64,000 nt of DNA from Corynebacterium variabile (lineage in GTDB: Bacteria; Actinomycetota; Actinomycetes; Mycobacteriales; Mycobacteriaceae): NCBI RefSeq assembly GCF_006539825.1, contig NZ_BJNT01000011.1, forward strand, positions 1-64,000. The letters run 5' to 3'. Below the pieces are notes generated by a model that ran no database searches, was not told the origin of the DNA, and was given only the letters and a program-made list of their open reading frames with translations. Of the stretch, positions 8,127 to 18,651 are shown one piece after another (positions within the stretch are counted from its first letter, which is position 1; every line of letters starts with the position of its first letter). The position numbers were made by a program, and so were the translations under genes.

Positions 8127-9944
8127 CGCCTCGTCAAGGCCGTAGTCGCCCAGCACCTCGTCACGGGTGCCGTGGGTGGGGAAGGTCTGGTCCTCGGCGA
8201 GGTAACGCACGGGAGTGTCTACCTCGGCGGTGGCCAGTGCCCGGTGCAGCTGCTGACCGGCACCACCGTGGACTCCGTTGTCCTCGACGGTGATGACCAG
8301 GTCGGCGTCGGCCGCGAGGTCCACGACCGGGTCGGCGACCGGCGTCACCCACACCGGGTCGATGAGGGTGACGACGTAGCCGGCGTCGGTGAGGGCCTCA
8401 GCCGCCGCGAAAGCCTGTTCAGTCAATGCACCGTAGTTGACCACGAGGATGCTGCGGGCGACTGTGTCCCCGGCGTCCCCGTCTGGTTCGGCGAGGACGT
8501 CGTAGTCCGCGGTCTCCCGCAGCGCCGGCACAGCCGGAGGCAGCGTCCCCTTGGGGAAGCGCAGCACCGTCGGCCCGGTGACGCTGGTACAGCGGTCCAG
8601 AGCCGCAGTGAGGCGCACACCGTCGCGGGGTGTGGCGATCCTGATTCCCGGCACCACCGCGGTGAGGGACAGATCCCACATGCCGTTGTGACTGGGCCCG
8701 TCCGGCCCCGTGATCCCTGCCCGGTCCAGGACGAAGGTCACGGGCAGATGCAGCAGGCCGACGTCCATGAGCAACTGGTCGAAGGCCCGGTTGAGGAAGG
8801 TGGAGTACAGCGCGACGACCGGGTGCAGCCCCCCGAGGGCCAGACCGGCCGCGGAGGTGACCGCGTGCTGTTCCGCGATGCCGACGTCGAAGAGTCGGTC
8901 GGGGAAGCGCTCAGCGAACTTGGTGAGCCCGGTCGGGTCGGTCATCGCCGCAGTGACCGCGACAATGTCCTTCCGTTCCTCCGCCAGACGCACGAGCTTC
9001 CCGGCGAAGACATCGGTCCAGTGGCGGGTCTGCTGCGCCCGGCTCTCCCCGGTGACCGGGTCTGTGACGCCGATGCAGTGCATCCGGTCGGTGTCATCGG
9101 CCAGCGCCGGGGCGTAGCCGTGCCCCTTCTCCGTCACAGCGTGGACGATGACGGGTCCACCGTGGTCCCGCGCCCGGCGCAGGGCGTCCTCCAGCGCGTG
9201 AAGGTCATGGCCGTCAACGGGGCCGAGATAGGTCAGTCCCAGGTCACTGAACAGGGTCCGTGGACTGACCTCGCCGGCGGGTTGGTGGCGTAGCCCGTGG
9301 ATCAGGCGTCGGGGGTGCCCGGACGCCGTGCCACGTCCGACACCCCGGTCGCGCAGAGCGGCGAGGGTGTGGGCGAGCCCGCCGACGGTGGGCCGGTAGG
9401 ACCGTCCGTTGTCGTTGACGACGATGACCACCGGCCGGTCGACACCCTCGGCGATGCTCTCCAGCGCCTCCCAGGCCATGCCACCGGTCAGTGCCCCGTC
9501 CCCGATGACCGCGACGACCCGTCGGTCGGTCTGTCCGGTGACGGCGAACGCCTTCGCCAGACCATCAGCGTAGGACAGGGACGCCGACCCGTGGGAGGAC
9601 TCCGTCCAGTCGTGCGGACTCTCGTCACGGGCCGGATATCCCGACAGTCCGTCACGCTGTCGCAGGGTGTCGAAGAGGTCGCGGCGACCGGTGACGATCT
9701 TGTGGACGTAGGCCTGGTGGCCGGTGTCGAAGATGACCGGGTCCGACGGGGAAGTGAAGACGCGGTGGACGGCCAGGGTCAGTTCGACGACTCCGAGGTT
9801 GGGACCAAGGTGACCGCCGGTGGTCGAGACCTCTGCCACGAGGAAACTGCGGATCTCCGCCGCCAGCCGCACCATCGTCGGCTCGTCGAGGGAACGCAGA
9901 TCCGCCGGCGAGGACACGGTCGACAGGATCGGCAGATCGGTCAT
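8067..9944 (-). CDS. dxs: 1-deoxy-D-xylulose-5-phosphate synthase
   Basis: This 625-residue thiamine-diphosphate enzyme condenses pyruvate and glyceraldehyde-3-phosphate, the first step of the MEP isoprenoid pathway. That pathway feeds decaprenyl phosphate, menaquinone and carotenoids. Motifs seen are GGHLGPNLGVVELT near residue 45, IFDTGHQAYVHK, the ThDP/Mg motif VIGDGALTGGMAWEA, and the pyrimidine-binding block DVGIAEQHAVTSAAGLALGG. The start ATG at 9944 (MTDLPIL) is preferred to an in-frame start 60 bases upstream because it matches the family. It follows the RNA methyltransferase gene on the same strand after 19 bases. Confidence 0.96.
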   Translation of the reverse strand: MTDLPILSTVSSPADLRSLDEPTMVRLAAEIRSFLVAEVSTTGGHLGPNLGVVELTLAVHRVFTSPSDPVIFDTGHQAYVHKIVTGRRDLFDTLRQRDGLSGYPARDESPHDWTESSHGSASLSYADGLAKAFAVTGQTDRRVVAVIGDGALTGGMAWEALESIAEGVDRPVVIVVNDNGRSYRPTVGGLAHTLAALRDRGVGRGTASGHPRRLIHGLRHQPAGEVSPRTLFSDLGLTYLGPVDGHDLHALEDALRRARDHGGPVIVHAVTEKGHGYAPALADDTDRMHCIGVTDPVTGESRAQQTRHWTDVFAGKLVRLAEERKDIVAVTAAMTDPTGLTKFAERFPDRLFDVGIAEQHAVTSAAGLALGGLHPVVALYSTFLNRAFDQLLMDVGLLHLPVTFVLDRAGITGPDGPSHNGMWDLSLTAVVPGIRIATPRDGVRLTAALDRCTSVTGPTVLRFPKGTLPPAVPALRETADYDVLAEPDGDAGDTVARSILVVNYGALTEQAFAAAEALTDAGYVVTLIDPVWVTPVADPVVDLAADADLVITVEDNGVHGGAGQQLHRALATAEVDTPVRYLAEDQTFPTHGTRDEVLGDYGLDEASVVRRVLDWAGHLFGDHGK

Positions 9945-9963
9945 GGCAGCATCACCTGGACCA

Positions 9964-11304
9964 TCACTCGGTGGCACGGACGTAGTGGCTGAGGACCTCG
10001 ACATGGTGGGTCAGACCGAAGGCGTCCACCGCGGTCAGGGACACCGGACGGTACCCGGCAGAGGCCAGGGTCGCGGCGTCACGGGCGGCGGTCGCCGGGT
10101 CACAGCCGATGTGCAGTACGTGGGCGGGGCGGTGGGCCGCGACCTCCTCGAGGACCCGGTCACCGGCTCCGGTACGCGGCGGATCGAGCACCACTGCCGC
10201 CAGTCCCCTGCCGCCGCGCAATTCGGCGATGTGGCTGGCGACATCCCCGGCGACGAAGCGCACGTCCCGGTCAGCGAGTGCCTGCTCCCCGGCGGCGGTG
10301 GCCTCGGAGGCGACGTCGACACAGTCGACCTGCGCGCCGGGCAGGGCGGCCGTGAGTGCGGCGGAGAAGACACCGGAACCGCCGTAGAGGTCCCAGGCGG
10401 CCGGAGATCCGTCGCCGGGCACTGCGTCTGCTACGCCAGCGTCACCTGCCAGCGTCGAGGTGATCCAGTCACTGTAGAGCTCCGGGGAGGCTACATGAGC
10501 CTGCCAGAAGGCTTCCACCGGGACGGTCCAGGTCACACCGTTGACCGCGTGGGTGACGGTGCCGTCACCGCTGAGCACGGTCCGGCGGGTCCGCCGCCGC
10601 ACCGCCCCGTTACGGCGGCGGTGGTCGCGGCGTCCCCGGGTGGTCTTCCGCCCGGTGGATTCCTTGACCAGCTCCACGACAGACCGCGCCCCGTCCGTAC
10701 CGACGGCCACGCAGACCTCCGCACCAGGGGTGAGGGTGAAGGACACCAGTTCCTCGGCGAGACCGTCCACAAGCGCCGGGGCCCACTGGGCACAGACCGC
10801 CTCGGCGACCGGGATGATCCCGTGACTGCCGGAGCTACGGAGACCGGCCCTGCCCTCGGCATCGACCCCCAGTCGGACCCGGGTGCGGTACCCGGTGAAC
10901 GGGGCCGGGGACGTGGCGCTCACTGTCACATCCGTGAGGTCGAGGTGCCCGATCCTGGCGAACTGGTCGACGACGACCTGACGCTTCCACTCCAATGACC
11001 CCTCGGCGTCCACGAAGTCGAGGTCACAGCAGCCGGCTCCGGCCGCGGCCGCGGCACAGACCGGGGCGACGCGGTGAGCGGAGGGGCCGCCGATCTGTGC
11101 GACGTCAGCGAGACGGCCGGTGAGGAACCTCCGCTTGCCGGAGGTCTTCTCGTCCAGGACGACGGGGACGCCGGTCTCGCCGGGCAGTGCCCCACGGACG
11201 AAGACGACCTGTCCGGAGCGCTCCCCGGCGTCCTCGCCACACCGTGCAACGGCTGCTCCACCATGGGCGGGACCGGTGATGTCCAGGGTCAGTTGATCGG
11301 TCAC
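9964..11304 (-). CDS. TrmA/RumA-family RNA (uracil-5-)-methyltransferase
   Basis: This 446-residue protein starts with a TRAM-like RNA-binding segment (about 1-60). A Cys-containing stretch follows (VAPVCAAAAAGAGCCDLDF), then a Rossmann methyltransferase domain (DLYGGSGVFSAALTAALPG). The catalytic loop is CDPATAARD with the nucleophilic cysteine in HIGCDPA, after the VLDPPRTGAG motif. The family makes 5-methyluridine in tRNA or rRNA with S-adenosylmethionine; which uridine cannot be told. The start is GTG at 11304, preceded by GAGGA, overlapping the DUF3159 stop by four bases. Confidence 0.88.
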   Translation of the reverse strand: MTDQLTLDITGPAHGGAAVARCGEDAGERSGQVVFVRGALPGETGVPVVLDEKTSGKRRFLTGRLADVAQIGGPSAHRVAPVCAAAAAGAGCCDLDFVDAEGSLEWKRQVVVDQFARIGHLDLTDVTVSATSPAPFTGYRTRVRLGVDAEGRAGLRSSGSHGIIPVAEAVCAQWAPALVDGLAEELVSFTLTPGAEVCVAVGTDGARSVVELVKESTGRKTTRGRRDHRRRNGAVRRRTRRTVLSGDGTVTHAVNGVTWTVPVEAFWQAHVASPELYSDWITSTLAGDAGVADAVPGDGSPAAWDLYGGSGVFSAALTAALPGAQVDCVDVASEATAAGEQALADRDVRFVAGDVASHIAELRGGRGLAAVVLDPPRTGAGDRVLEEVAAHRPAHVLHIGCDPATAARDAATLASAGYRPVSLTAVDAFGLTHHVEVLSHYVRATE

Positions 11305-12002
11305 AGTGATTCCTCGTCCGTTGAGTCTGATTCGGGTGCCACGTGGCGTCCGGTGGATACCGCGGTGGTGTCTTCGCCGCGTTCGGCACGTCCGGCGGTC
11401 CGGACCGCCCACACGGTGACCAGGACAACCACCGCGGTGAGGGGAAGTCCCATGAGAATACGGGTGACTCCGAGCGCGCCGACCGCGTCATCCTGGTTGT
11501 AAAGCCACTGCTGGACGATGAACCGGGCGAAGAAGACGATCGCCCAGGCGAGGGTGGCCACGGTATAGGCACGCACGGCGGTGCGGTTGGTCCGCCACCG
11601 CTGTGTCTCGCCGTTGATGCCGTGCCAGATCAGTCCGACCAGCGGCCAGCGGACCAGGGTGGAGACGGTGAAGACGATGCCGGCGACCAGGGAGTACCAG
11701 ATGCCGTAGGCGAAATAGCCCTTGGCGTCACCGGTCAGCCAGGCGATGACCGCACACAGGCCCACCCCCATCAGACCGGAGACCGCGGGCATGAGCGTCT
11801 CGTGTCGGGCGAGCCGCCACAGGAAGACGGCGATCGACACGGCCACGGCGGCGATGAGGGCAGGGCCCAGACCCCACTTCGCGTTGACCGGGACGAGAAC
11901 GAGTACCGGGATGACGGTGGAGACCATCCCGGACGTGCCGCCGAGCTGTTCGAGGATGCTCGGTCCGTCGCGGTCGCTGCGTTCCTCGAGTTCTCCGGTC
12001 AC
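11301..12002 (-). CDS. DUF3159 family membrane protein
   Basis: This 233-residue protein has about six hydrophobic segments between residues 25 and 205. A short polar N-terminus ends in LEQLGGTSGMVSTVIPVLV, the DUF3159 signature, and the tail is charged. Function is unknown. The gene lies between the DUF3710 gene and the RNA methyltransferase, with four-base overlaps on both sides, a fixed order in Corynebacteriales. Translational coupling with both neighbours is likely. Confidence 0.82.
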   Translation of the reverse strand: MTGELEERSDRDGPSILEQLGGTSGMVSTVIPVLVLVPVNAKWGLGPALIAAVAVSIAVFLWRLARHETLMPAVSGLMGVGLCAVIAWLTGDAKGYFAYGIWYSLVAGIVFTVSTLVRWPLVGLIWHGINGETQRWRTNRTAVRAYTVATLAWAIVFFARFIVQQWLYNQDDAVGALGVTRILMGLPLTAVVVLVTVWAVRTAGRAERGEDTTAVSTGRHVAPESDSTDEESL

Positions 12003-12895
12003 TCGGAGTCACCCATCTGCCGGGACGCGGTGCCCCCGGTGCGGCGGCGGGCCTGTTCCGGCTGCACCGGTGCATTCCGGGTGGCGTCCCCGGTGGCCTC
12101 CGGAGACGCAGCCGGGGCTGACTTCTGCGCCTTCTGTGCCTGGGCCTGCTGCTGCTGGGCGAGGGTGCGCTTGAGCTCGTCGGCCATCGCCTGCGGGATC
12201 GCCACCGGCAGGGAGCGACCCGCCGGTGCAGGCTCGGACCCACGGTTGACGAATGTCCGGGAGATGACCTCGTAGGACAGCTCGGCCAACTCCTCAGCCG
12301 ACGTCGCCGGACCCGCCAGCGTCATCCGCAGCATCCAGCGCGGACCGTCGACACCGATGACGCGGACCACTCCGTCGCCGACGGTGCCGACCAGTTCGAC
12401 ACCCCAGTCATTGTCACGTCGGGTGACCTCCAGTCCGTCGCCCGCCATGCTCTCGGCGAAACCGTCGATGTCCGAGGCCCACTGACCGCCACTGCGGGGA
12501 GCCGCGAAGGCCGCCGGGGTGATCCGGCCGAAGGGGGTGAGGATGTGGATCTGGCGGGGGCCTTCCTTACCCATCTCCACCTGGACCTCACCCTTGTGAG
12601 GCACCGGGATGAGCATCGAGCCCAGGTCAAGGCCGCCCTTGGCGAAATCGGAGAAGTCGAAGTCCCTGTAGTTGACGGAGTCACCGTCGAAGGGGCCGAA
12701 GCTCCCGTTGACCGGGTCGTAGGAGGAGGACGCCGTGCCCTGTGCCGCGTCCTGTGCCCTGCCCTGTGCTCCCGCATCCGCGGCGGGCGCACCGGTCTCC
12801 GGAGTGGCGTCGGCGACCGCGCCGGAGTGCGGTGACTCCACCGTCTCGTTCTCGGGGCGGGCGGAGGAGTTCCTGCTCTTACCGAATGGCCACAT
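11999..12895 (-). CDS. DUF3710 family protein
   Basis: This 298-residue soluble protein starts MWPFGKSR. A low-complexity Ala/Gln/Asp region (about 10-60) precedes the DUF3710 core (NYRDFDFSDFAKGGLDLGSMLIPVPH to about residue 245). The tail is Gln/Ala-rich. No enzyme motif is seen and the function is unknown. The ATG at 12895 has an AGGAAAGGA ribosome site and is chosen over an open extension to 13042. It is first of a DUF3710-DUF3159-methyltransferase-dxs run on the minus strand, downstream of dut. Confidence 0.8.
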   Translation of the reverse strand: MWPFGKSRNSSARPENETVESPHSGAVADATPETGAPAADAGAQGRAQDAAQGTASSSYDPVNGSFGPFDGDSVNYRDFDFSDFAKGGLDLGSMLIPVPHKGEVQVEMGKEGPRQIHILTPFGRITPAAFAAPRSGGQWASDIDGFAESMAGDGLEVTRRDNDWGVELVGTVGDGVVRVIGVDGPRWMLRMTLAGPATSAEELAELSYEVISRTFVNRGSEPAPAGRSLPVAIPQAMADELKRTLAQQQQAQAQKAQKSAPAASPEATGDATRNAPVQPEQARRRTGGTASRQMGDSE

Positions 12896-12962
12896 GGTGG
12901 TCGGTCCTTTCCTCGGTACTGCTGTGCGTGCTTGGTGTGCGTCGGTGACTGTGCCGGGCGTG

Positions 12963-13421
12963 TCAGAGGCCGGTGGAACCGTGACCGCCGGTGCCACGGA
13001 CCGTGTCTCCGAGCTCCACGGGGCCGGTGACCTCCACGACATCGCAGAGGCTGACCTGCTGGACGAGCAGCTGGGCTATCCGGTCTCCCCTGGTGATCTC
13101 CACGGGCTCACGCGGGTCCAGGTTGATCAGACACACCTTGATCTCTCCACGGTAGTCCGCGTCGACGGTCCCTGGGGCGTTGACGATCGACAGACCCTTC
13201 TTCCACGCCAGGCCACTGCGGGGGTGCACCAGCCCCACTGTTCCCACGGGAAGCGCGACGGCCAGGCCGGTCCCGACCAGGGCGCGCTCGCCGGGGTCCA
13301 GTGTCAGGGTCTCCGCACTGCAGAGGTCGATTCCGGCGTCGGTCGGATGTGCCCGCTGCGGCAGCGGAAGCTCCGGGTCGAGCCGGTGGACACGCAAGGG
13401 TTCATCGGGGGTCTCGGTCAT
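12963..13421 (-). CDS. dut: dUTP diphosphatase (trimeric dUTPase)
   Basis: This 152-residue enzyme hydrolyses dUTP to dUMP, keeping uracil out of DNA and feeding thymidylate synthesis. All five trimeric dUTPase motifs can be read. They are DAGIDL (motif 1), [11 protein letters not shown] (2), [14 protein letters not shown] (3), RGDRIAQLL (4) and the glycine-rich [10 protein letters not shown] (5) that closes over the nucleotide. The ATG at 13421 has a TAGACT -10 element ending seven bases upstream. It diverges from the DUF3093 gene, a conserved pair. Confidence 0.97.
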   Translation of the reverse strand: MTETPDEPLRVHRLDPELPLPQRAHPTDAGIDLCSAETLTLDPGERALVGTGLAVALPVGTVGLVHPRSGLAWKKGLSIVNAPGTVDADYRGEIKVCLINLDPREPVEITRGDRIAQLLVQQVSLCDVVEVTGPVELGDTVRGTGGHGSTGL

Positions 13422-13428
13422 GGGCCGT

Positions 13429-13434
13429 AGTCTA
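13429..13434 (-). promoter_or_regulatory. dut -10 element, leaderless type
   Basis: TAGACT on the minus strand is separated by seven bases from the dut ATG, with no Shine-Dalgarno. No good -35 is visible at the expected spacing. Confidence 0.45.
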
Positions 13435-13490
13435 CCGTCCAGCTATGTCACCCCTTACGGGCCGTCTATGGTCCGCGTCCCCCGGCGGGC

Positions 13491-13496
13491 TACACT
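13491..13496 (+). promoter_or_regulatory. DUF3093 gene -10 element, leaderless type
   Basis: TACACT ends eight bases before the GTG at 13505. Together with the dut -10 on the other strand, it places two divergent promoters within an 83-base gap. Confidence 0.45.
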
Positions 13497-13504
13497 GTGT
13501 GGTT

Positions 13505-14053
13505 GTGAACGTCCCCGACCAGACAGGACATGACGTGGCCCCGGAACCAGCACAGGAGCCGTCCGGCACCAGTTCCCCCGGATCCGGGCCCGCGGTCCTC
13601 TATTCCGAGCGCCAACCGGTCCCGCTGTCGTGGTGGCTCATAGGTATCGGCGTTGCCGCGCTCCTCGCCTGGCAGGGTCAGATGAAGCGGGAATGGTACT
13701 GGGGTGCCGTCGTCGGCATCATCGCCCTCGCCGCCGTGATCTGGAGCCTGGTGTACGCCTCCCGCAACCGCGTCATCGTCGAACGTGACGAGACCGGTGA
13801 GACCTGGCTACGGGTCGGGGACGCCGCCCTGCCACGCTCGGCGGTGTCCCGGACGGTCCCGGTGCCCCCGACCGCACGTCGTGCCGCAATGGGGCGCCAG
13901 CTCGATCCGGCAGCCTATGTCGCCCACCGGACATGGATCCCGGCGATGGCGATGTTCGTCCTCGACGACCCGGACGACCCCACCCCCTACTGGTTGGTGT
14001 CCACCGCGGAACCCGAGGAACTCCTCAAGGCGTTCGGCGCCCCGGTCTCCTGA
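13505..14053 (+). CDS. DUF3093 family membrane protein
   Basis: This 182-residue protein has a 30-residue polar N-terminus, two close membrane segments (about residues 45-80: SWWLIGIGVAALLAW and GAVVGIIALAAVIW) and a C-terminal cytosolic domain. DUF3093 proteins are conserved in actinobacteria next to dut; their role is unknown. The GTG at 13505 is supported by the -10 hexamer just upstream. The frame is open further upstream but without a start signal. Confidence 0.78.
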   Translation: MNVPDQTGHDVAPEPAQEPSGTSSPGSGPAVLYSERQPVPLSWWLIGIGVAALLAWQGQMKREWYWGAVVGIIALAAVIWSLVYASRNRVIVERDETGETWLRVGDAALPRSAVSRTVPVPPTARRAAMGRQLDPAAYVAHRTWIPAMAMFVLDDPDDPTPYWLVSTAEPEELLKAFGAPVS

Positions 14054-14086
14054 TCGGCCCTGATCCGCCGGCACCCCGGTACACAG

Positions 14087-14118
14087 AGGCCCCTCCACCG
14101 TGCGGTGGAGGGGCCTTT
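14087..14118 (+). terminator. Terminator between DUF3093 and DUF4193 genes
   Basis: A perfect 14-bp inverted repeat (14087-14100 with 14103-14116) with a tiny loop is followed by TT. The two flanking genes converge here, so it can serve both strands. Confidence 0.75.
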
Positions 14119-14166
14119 CCCGTCCCCCGGGAGATCCGGCACCAGTGTCCGGCGGTGTCGGCAGTG

Positions 14167-14466
14167 TCAGGCGCAGTCGACGCAGATGTACTCGCCGTTA
14201 CCCTCGTCCTCCGCGATACGGTTGCGGTGCTGGACCAGGAAGCACACCGAGCAGGTGAACTCGTCGGTCTGGCGGGGGATCACCTCACCGCTGAGCTCCT
14301 CCCCGGACAGGTCGGACATCGGAATGTCCAGCGGCTCGACGACCTCCCCGTCGTCGGTGTCGTCGATCTCCGGTTCCGCTTTTTCCGCGGCCTTGAGCCC
14401 TTCCAGGGAGTCGGTCTCGATCTCATCTTCCGGACGGGTGCGTGGAGCGTCGTAGTCGGTCGCCAT
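14167..14466 (-). CDS. DUF4193 family small zinc-ribbon-like protein
   Basis: This 99-residue acidic protein starts MATDYDAPR. It ends with two cysteine pairs (CSVCFLV and CVDC at the C-terminus) that resemble a zinc ribbon. DUF4193 proteins are conserved next to sigA, suhB and ppgK in Corynebacterium and Mycobacterium; the function is not known. The ATG at 14466 has a strong CAGGAGGCAG ribosome site. An internal acidic run (about residues 30-45) is typical of the family. Confidence 0.85.
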   Translation of the reverse strand: MATDYDAPRTRPEDEIETDSLEGLKAAEKAEPEIDDTDDGEVVEPLDIPMSDLSGEELSGEVIPRQTDEFTCSVCFLVQHRNRIAEDEGNGEYICVDCA

Positions 14467-14575
14467 GGTGCTGCCTCCTGAATCCCCGAAAAGGGCATCG
14501 TGCATGTGCTGTTGTCGTGGAGTGACTCCCGGAGCAGCGCCGGTCAGAACGCGTTCACCGGGGGTTGTCCCGCGC

Positions 14576-14604
14576 ATACTAAATCAGGCGCGGCCGGTTG
14601 TCAC
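14576..14604 (-). promoter_or_regulatory. DUF4193 gene promoter
   Basis: On the minus strand GTGACA (14599-14604) and TAGTAT (14576-14581) are 17 bases apart, a good sigma-70 promoter. The start of transcription would be about 100 bases before the ATG, giving a leader with a normal Shine-Dalgarno. Confidence 0.6.
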
Positions 14605-14637
14605 TTCACTCCTTGACCACCCCCGCTCCACTCCCCC

Positions 14638-15591
14638 TCACGCGTTGTCGACCATCCGCACAGAAACCGTGTGACCTGCCAGTTCGCCGGCCACCGACGC
14701 AGCAGCAGCAAGCACCCCCACACCGTCGTCGTAGCCGGCGGTGAGTACGGGCATGTGCACCTGGGCACCTGCCCGTGCCGCGATCAGTGCTCCGGCCGCG
14801 TGGTCCCACGGGCCGAGACCGTGTTCGTAGAAACCGTCCAGTGCTCCGGCGGCCACCGCGCACAGGTCGAGCGCGGCGGACCCGAGCCGACGGATGTCAC
14901 GGATATGCGGCAGCAGCTCAACCAGCAGGGCAGCCTGCTGCGCGCGACGCGCGGACGAATAGGAGAACCCGGTGCCCACCAGGGCCTCCGACAGACCGGC
15001 GGGTCCGGTGACCGGACCGAGGATCCGGGACCGGGGGTGGACGTCACCACCCGCGGCGCTCTCGGAACCGACCTGCGCGGGTCCACCGACACACGCGGAG
15101 AACACCCGGTGGCGGGCGATGTCCGCCCCCGCCACCGGCACGCCGTTGACCGTCGCCGCGACGCTCACCGAACTGGCGGGGACGCCGTAGATGAAGTTCA
15201 CGGTGCCGTCGATCGGGTCGACGACCCAGGTCACCGCGTCCTCCCGGAGCACCCCGCCGTCCTCCTCCCCCAGGATCGCGTCACCCGGGGCCCGGTCGGC
15301 GAGAAACCCCCGGATCAGTTCCTCGCTGGACCGGTCGACGGCGGTGACCGGGTCGACGTCCGAGCTCTTCGTCGCGGCGACGGGCACCCGACCATCGGGA
15401 CCGACGATGTGGCGCCGTGCCTCACGGACATGGCCGGCAGCCGCCGCAGCGACCGTGACCGCCAGTTGACGCAGGTCTTCCGGGGTACGGTCCCCGATAA
15501 CGGAGACGACGTCCCGACCGGGGACCTCCGTATCGTCGGCGGTGAGCAGGACATGGGCAGGGGAATTCTCTGGGGTAGACACGCTCCCCAT
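14638..15591 (-). CDS. suhB: Inositol monophosphatase family protein
   Basis: This 317-residue Mg-dependent phosphatase has the family motifs [20 protein letters not shown] (metal site) and [15 protein letters not shown] (the DPIDGT signature near residue 145). The C-terminal motif is [17 protein letters not shown]. It dephosphorylates inositol-1-phosphate and related sugar phosphates, which fits inositol use for phosphatidylinositol and mycothiol. The start is ATG at 15591; a GTG three codons in (15582) is an alternative. It diverges from ppgK across 65 bases, as in C. glutamicum. Confidence 0.9.
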   Translation of the reverse strand: MGSVSTPENSPAHVLLTADDTEVPGRDVVSVIGDRTPEDLRQLAVTVAAAAAGHVREARRHIVGPDGRVPVAATKSSDVDPVTAVDRSSEELIRGFLADRAPGDAILGEEDGGVLREDAVTWVVDPIDGTVNFIYGVPASSVSVAATVNGVPVAGADIARHRVFSACVGGPAQVGSESAAGGDVHPRSRILGPVTGPAGLSEALVGTGFSYSSARRAQQAALLVELLPHIRDIRRLGSAALDLCAVAAGALDGFYEHGLGPWDHAAGALIAARAGAQVHMPVLTAGYDDGVGVLAAAASVAGELAGHTVSVRMVDNA

Positions 15592-15642
15592 GGTGCCAGC
15601 CCCCGCCCCCGGCGTCACCGGATGCGCCGGCTGAGACTCCGG

Positions 15643-15648
15643 TAGCAT
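15643..15648 (+). promoter_or_regulatory. ppgK -10 element, leaderless type
   Basis: TAGCAT ends eight bases before the ppgK ATG, and no Shine-Dalgarno lies in between. Confidence 0.45.
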
Positions 15649-15656
15649 CGCAGACC

Positions 15657-16436
15657 ATGACGACAGAGACGGCAGGCACAACCGGTTTCGGCATCGACAT
15701 CGGCGGCAGCGGCATCAAGGGGGCCCGCGTCGACATGGACTCCGGTGAGTTCATCGGAGAGCGCATCAAGATCCTCACTCCCAGGCCCGCCACTCCGGAG
15801 GCCGTCGCCGACGTCGTCGCCGAGCTTCTCGAGCAGGCGGAGTGGGACGGACCGGTCGGCATCACCGTCCCCGCCGTGGTCCAGAACCAGACGGCACTGA
15901 CCGCCGCGAATATCGACCACTCCTGGATCGGCACCGACTGCGCCGAGCTGTTCTCCCGACACCTCGCGGTCGACGGCAAACCCCGAGAGGTGGCCGTCCT
16001 CAACGACGCGGACGCCGCCGGACTCGCCGAGGCCCGCTACGGCGACCCGCGTGCCCGTGAAGGCGCCGTACTGCTGCTGACCTTCGGCACCGGCATCGGT
16101 TCGGCGCTGCTGGTCAACGGCACCCTTTACCCGAACACCGAGCTCGGTCACCTCATCTTCCCGGCCATGGACGCCGAGAAATGGGCGTCGTCCGCGGTCA
16201 AGGAGCGTGAGGAACTCAGCTACCGCGAATGGGCCCGCCGGGTCGACCGTGTCCTGGAGGAGTACCGGAGGATCCTCAACCCGCAGCGCATCATCGTCGG
16301 CGGCGGCGTCTCCCGGAAATTCGAGAAATGGGGGCCGCACCTGGCCGTCGACGCCGAGATCTTCCCTGCCGTACTGCGCAACCGGGCCGGCATCGTCGGT
16401 GCTGCCGGTGCGGTACGCGACGGTATCCGTCCCTGA
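15657..16436 (+). CDS. ppgK: Polyphosphate glucokinase
   Basis: This 259-residue ROK-fold kinase phosphorylates glucose using polyphosphate or ATP. The phosphate-binding [17 protein letters not shown] lies at the N-terminus, the catalytic Asp is in [16 protein letters not shown], and [16 protein letters not shown] and NTELGHL are present. Length and motifs match PPGK of actinobacteria. It gives PTS-independent glucose phosphorylation, relevant because the PTS locus in this window lacks sugar-specific genes. It precedes sigA but ends 180 bases before it, and sigA has its own promoter. Confidence 0.95.
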   Translation: MTTETAGTTGFGIDIGGSGIKGARVDMDSGEFIGERIKILTPRPATPEAVADVVAELLEQAEWDGPVGITVPAVVQNQTALTAANIDHSWIGTDCAELFSRHLAVDGKPREVAVLNDADAAGLAEARYGDPRAREGAVLLLTFGTGIGSALLVNGTLYPNTELGHLIFPAMDAEKWASSAVKEREELSYREWARRVDRVLEEYRRILNPQRIIVGGGVSRKFEKWGPHLAVDAEIFPAVLRNRAGIVGAAGAVRDGIRP

Positions 16437-16473
16437 TCCACCCTGCATCACCGCCCCCGTAGCGGTCCCCCCC

Positions 16474-16501
16474 GTTGCGTTTTCCCGCTCTGGGTTATAA
16501 T
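16474..16501 (+). promoter_or_regulatory. sigA promoter
   Basis: A perfect TATAAT (16496-16501) lies 16 bases after GTTGCG (16474-16479). This is the best sigma-70 promoter in the window. Transcription would start near 16508, leaving an untranslated leader of about 110 bases before the GTG of sigA. Confidence 0.8.
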
Positions 16502-16616
16502 AGGGGGTCGATTGCGGTTACATCAGCACTCCGCATCGCGCGACGGTATCTGCCCGGCGCCGCTGAAGTGCAACCACGTCATTTTTCTGTCCCCGTCCCC
16601 GTAAGAAAGGTCTTCC

Positions 16617-18215
<1,599 letters not shown>

Positions 18216-18232
18216 AGTTCCCCGGTCAGACA

Positions 18233-18265
18233 GACGACCCCCGGCCATGGTGGCCGGGGGTCGTC
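18233..18265 (+). terminator. sigA terminator hairpin
   Basis: A 15-bp perfect stem (18233-18247 with 18251-18265) has a three-base loop and is followed by only a weak T-rich tail. It lies 18 bases after sigA and also closes the convergent small membrane-protein gene. Confidence 0.7.
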
Positions 18266-18281
18266 GTCTGTGCTGTGGGGG

Positions 18282-18623
18282 TCAGTTGCCGTCGCGCAGG
18301 CAGTCGTCGGCCTGGTCGACGGTGGTGGCGCCGCAGTCCTTGATCTTGTCGTCGGCGGCGCTGGTCACCAGGCTCGCGGCAGCGAGGGCGAGTACCGCGA
18401 TGACCACGGCGATTCCTGGATAGGTCCAGCTGATCTCCGGCACCCGGACGGCGCGGACCAGGGCGACGAGCCCCACGATGAGCACCACCACGGCGATGAT
18501 GATCCCGAGCACGGGCATGAGTGCCGCGGGAAGAGCCATCACACCGAGCAGCAACGCTGCCAGCCCCAGCCGACTCTGTCGCTGCGGGGGCCGGGACGGG
18601 TTCTTCGGACGCTGCTGTGCCAT
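18282..18623 (-). CDS. Small hypothetical membrane protein
   Basis: This 113-residue protein has a basic N-terminus (MAQQRPKNPSRPPQRQSR). Three hydrophobic segments follow (about 19-40, 42-60 and 70-90), then a short Cys-containing outer tail (KIKDCG...DDCLRDGN). I do not recognise a family. The first part resembles DUF4190-type proteins only in general layout. The two tail cysteines could form a disulphide outside the membrane (inference). The ATG at 18623 has a TACGCT -10 element seven bases upstream. Confidence 0.65.
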   Translation of the reverse strand: MAQQRPKNPSRPPQRQSRLGLAALLLGVMALPAALMPVLGIIIAVVVLIVGLVALVRAVRVPEISWTYPGIAVVIAVLALAAASLVTSAADDKIKDCGATTVDQADDCLRDGN

Positions 18624-18630
18624 GGTGTCC

Positions 18631-18636
18631 AGCGTA
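18631..18636 (-). promoter_or_regulatory. -10 element of small membrane protein gene, leaderless type
   Basis: TACGCT on the minus strand is seven bases from the ATG at 18623. It lies between the stop of the upstream helicase (18652) and this gene, so the gene can be expressed apart from the helicase. Confidence 0.4.
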
Positions 18637-18651
18637 GCCGACGACCCTGCC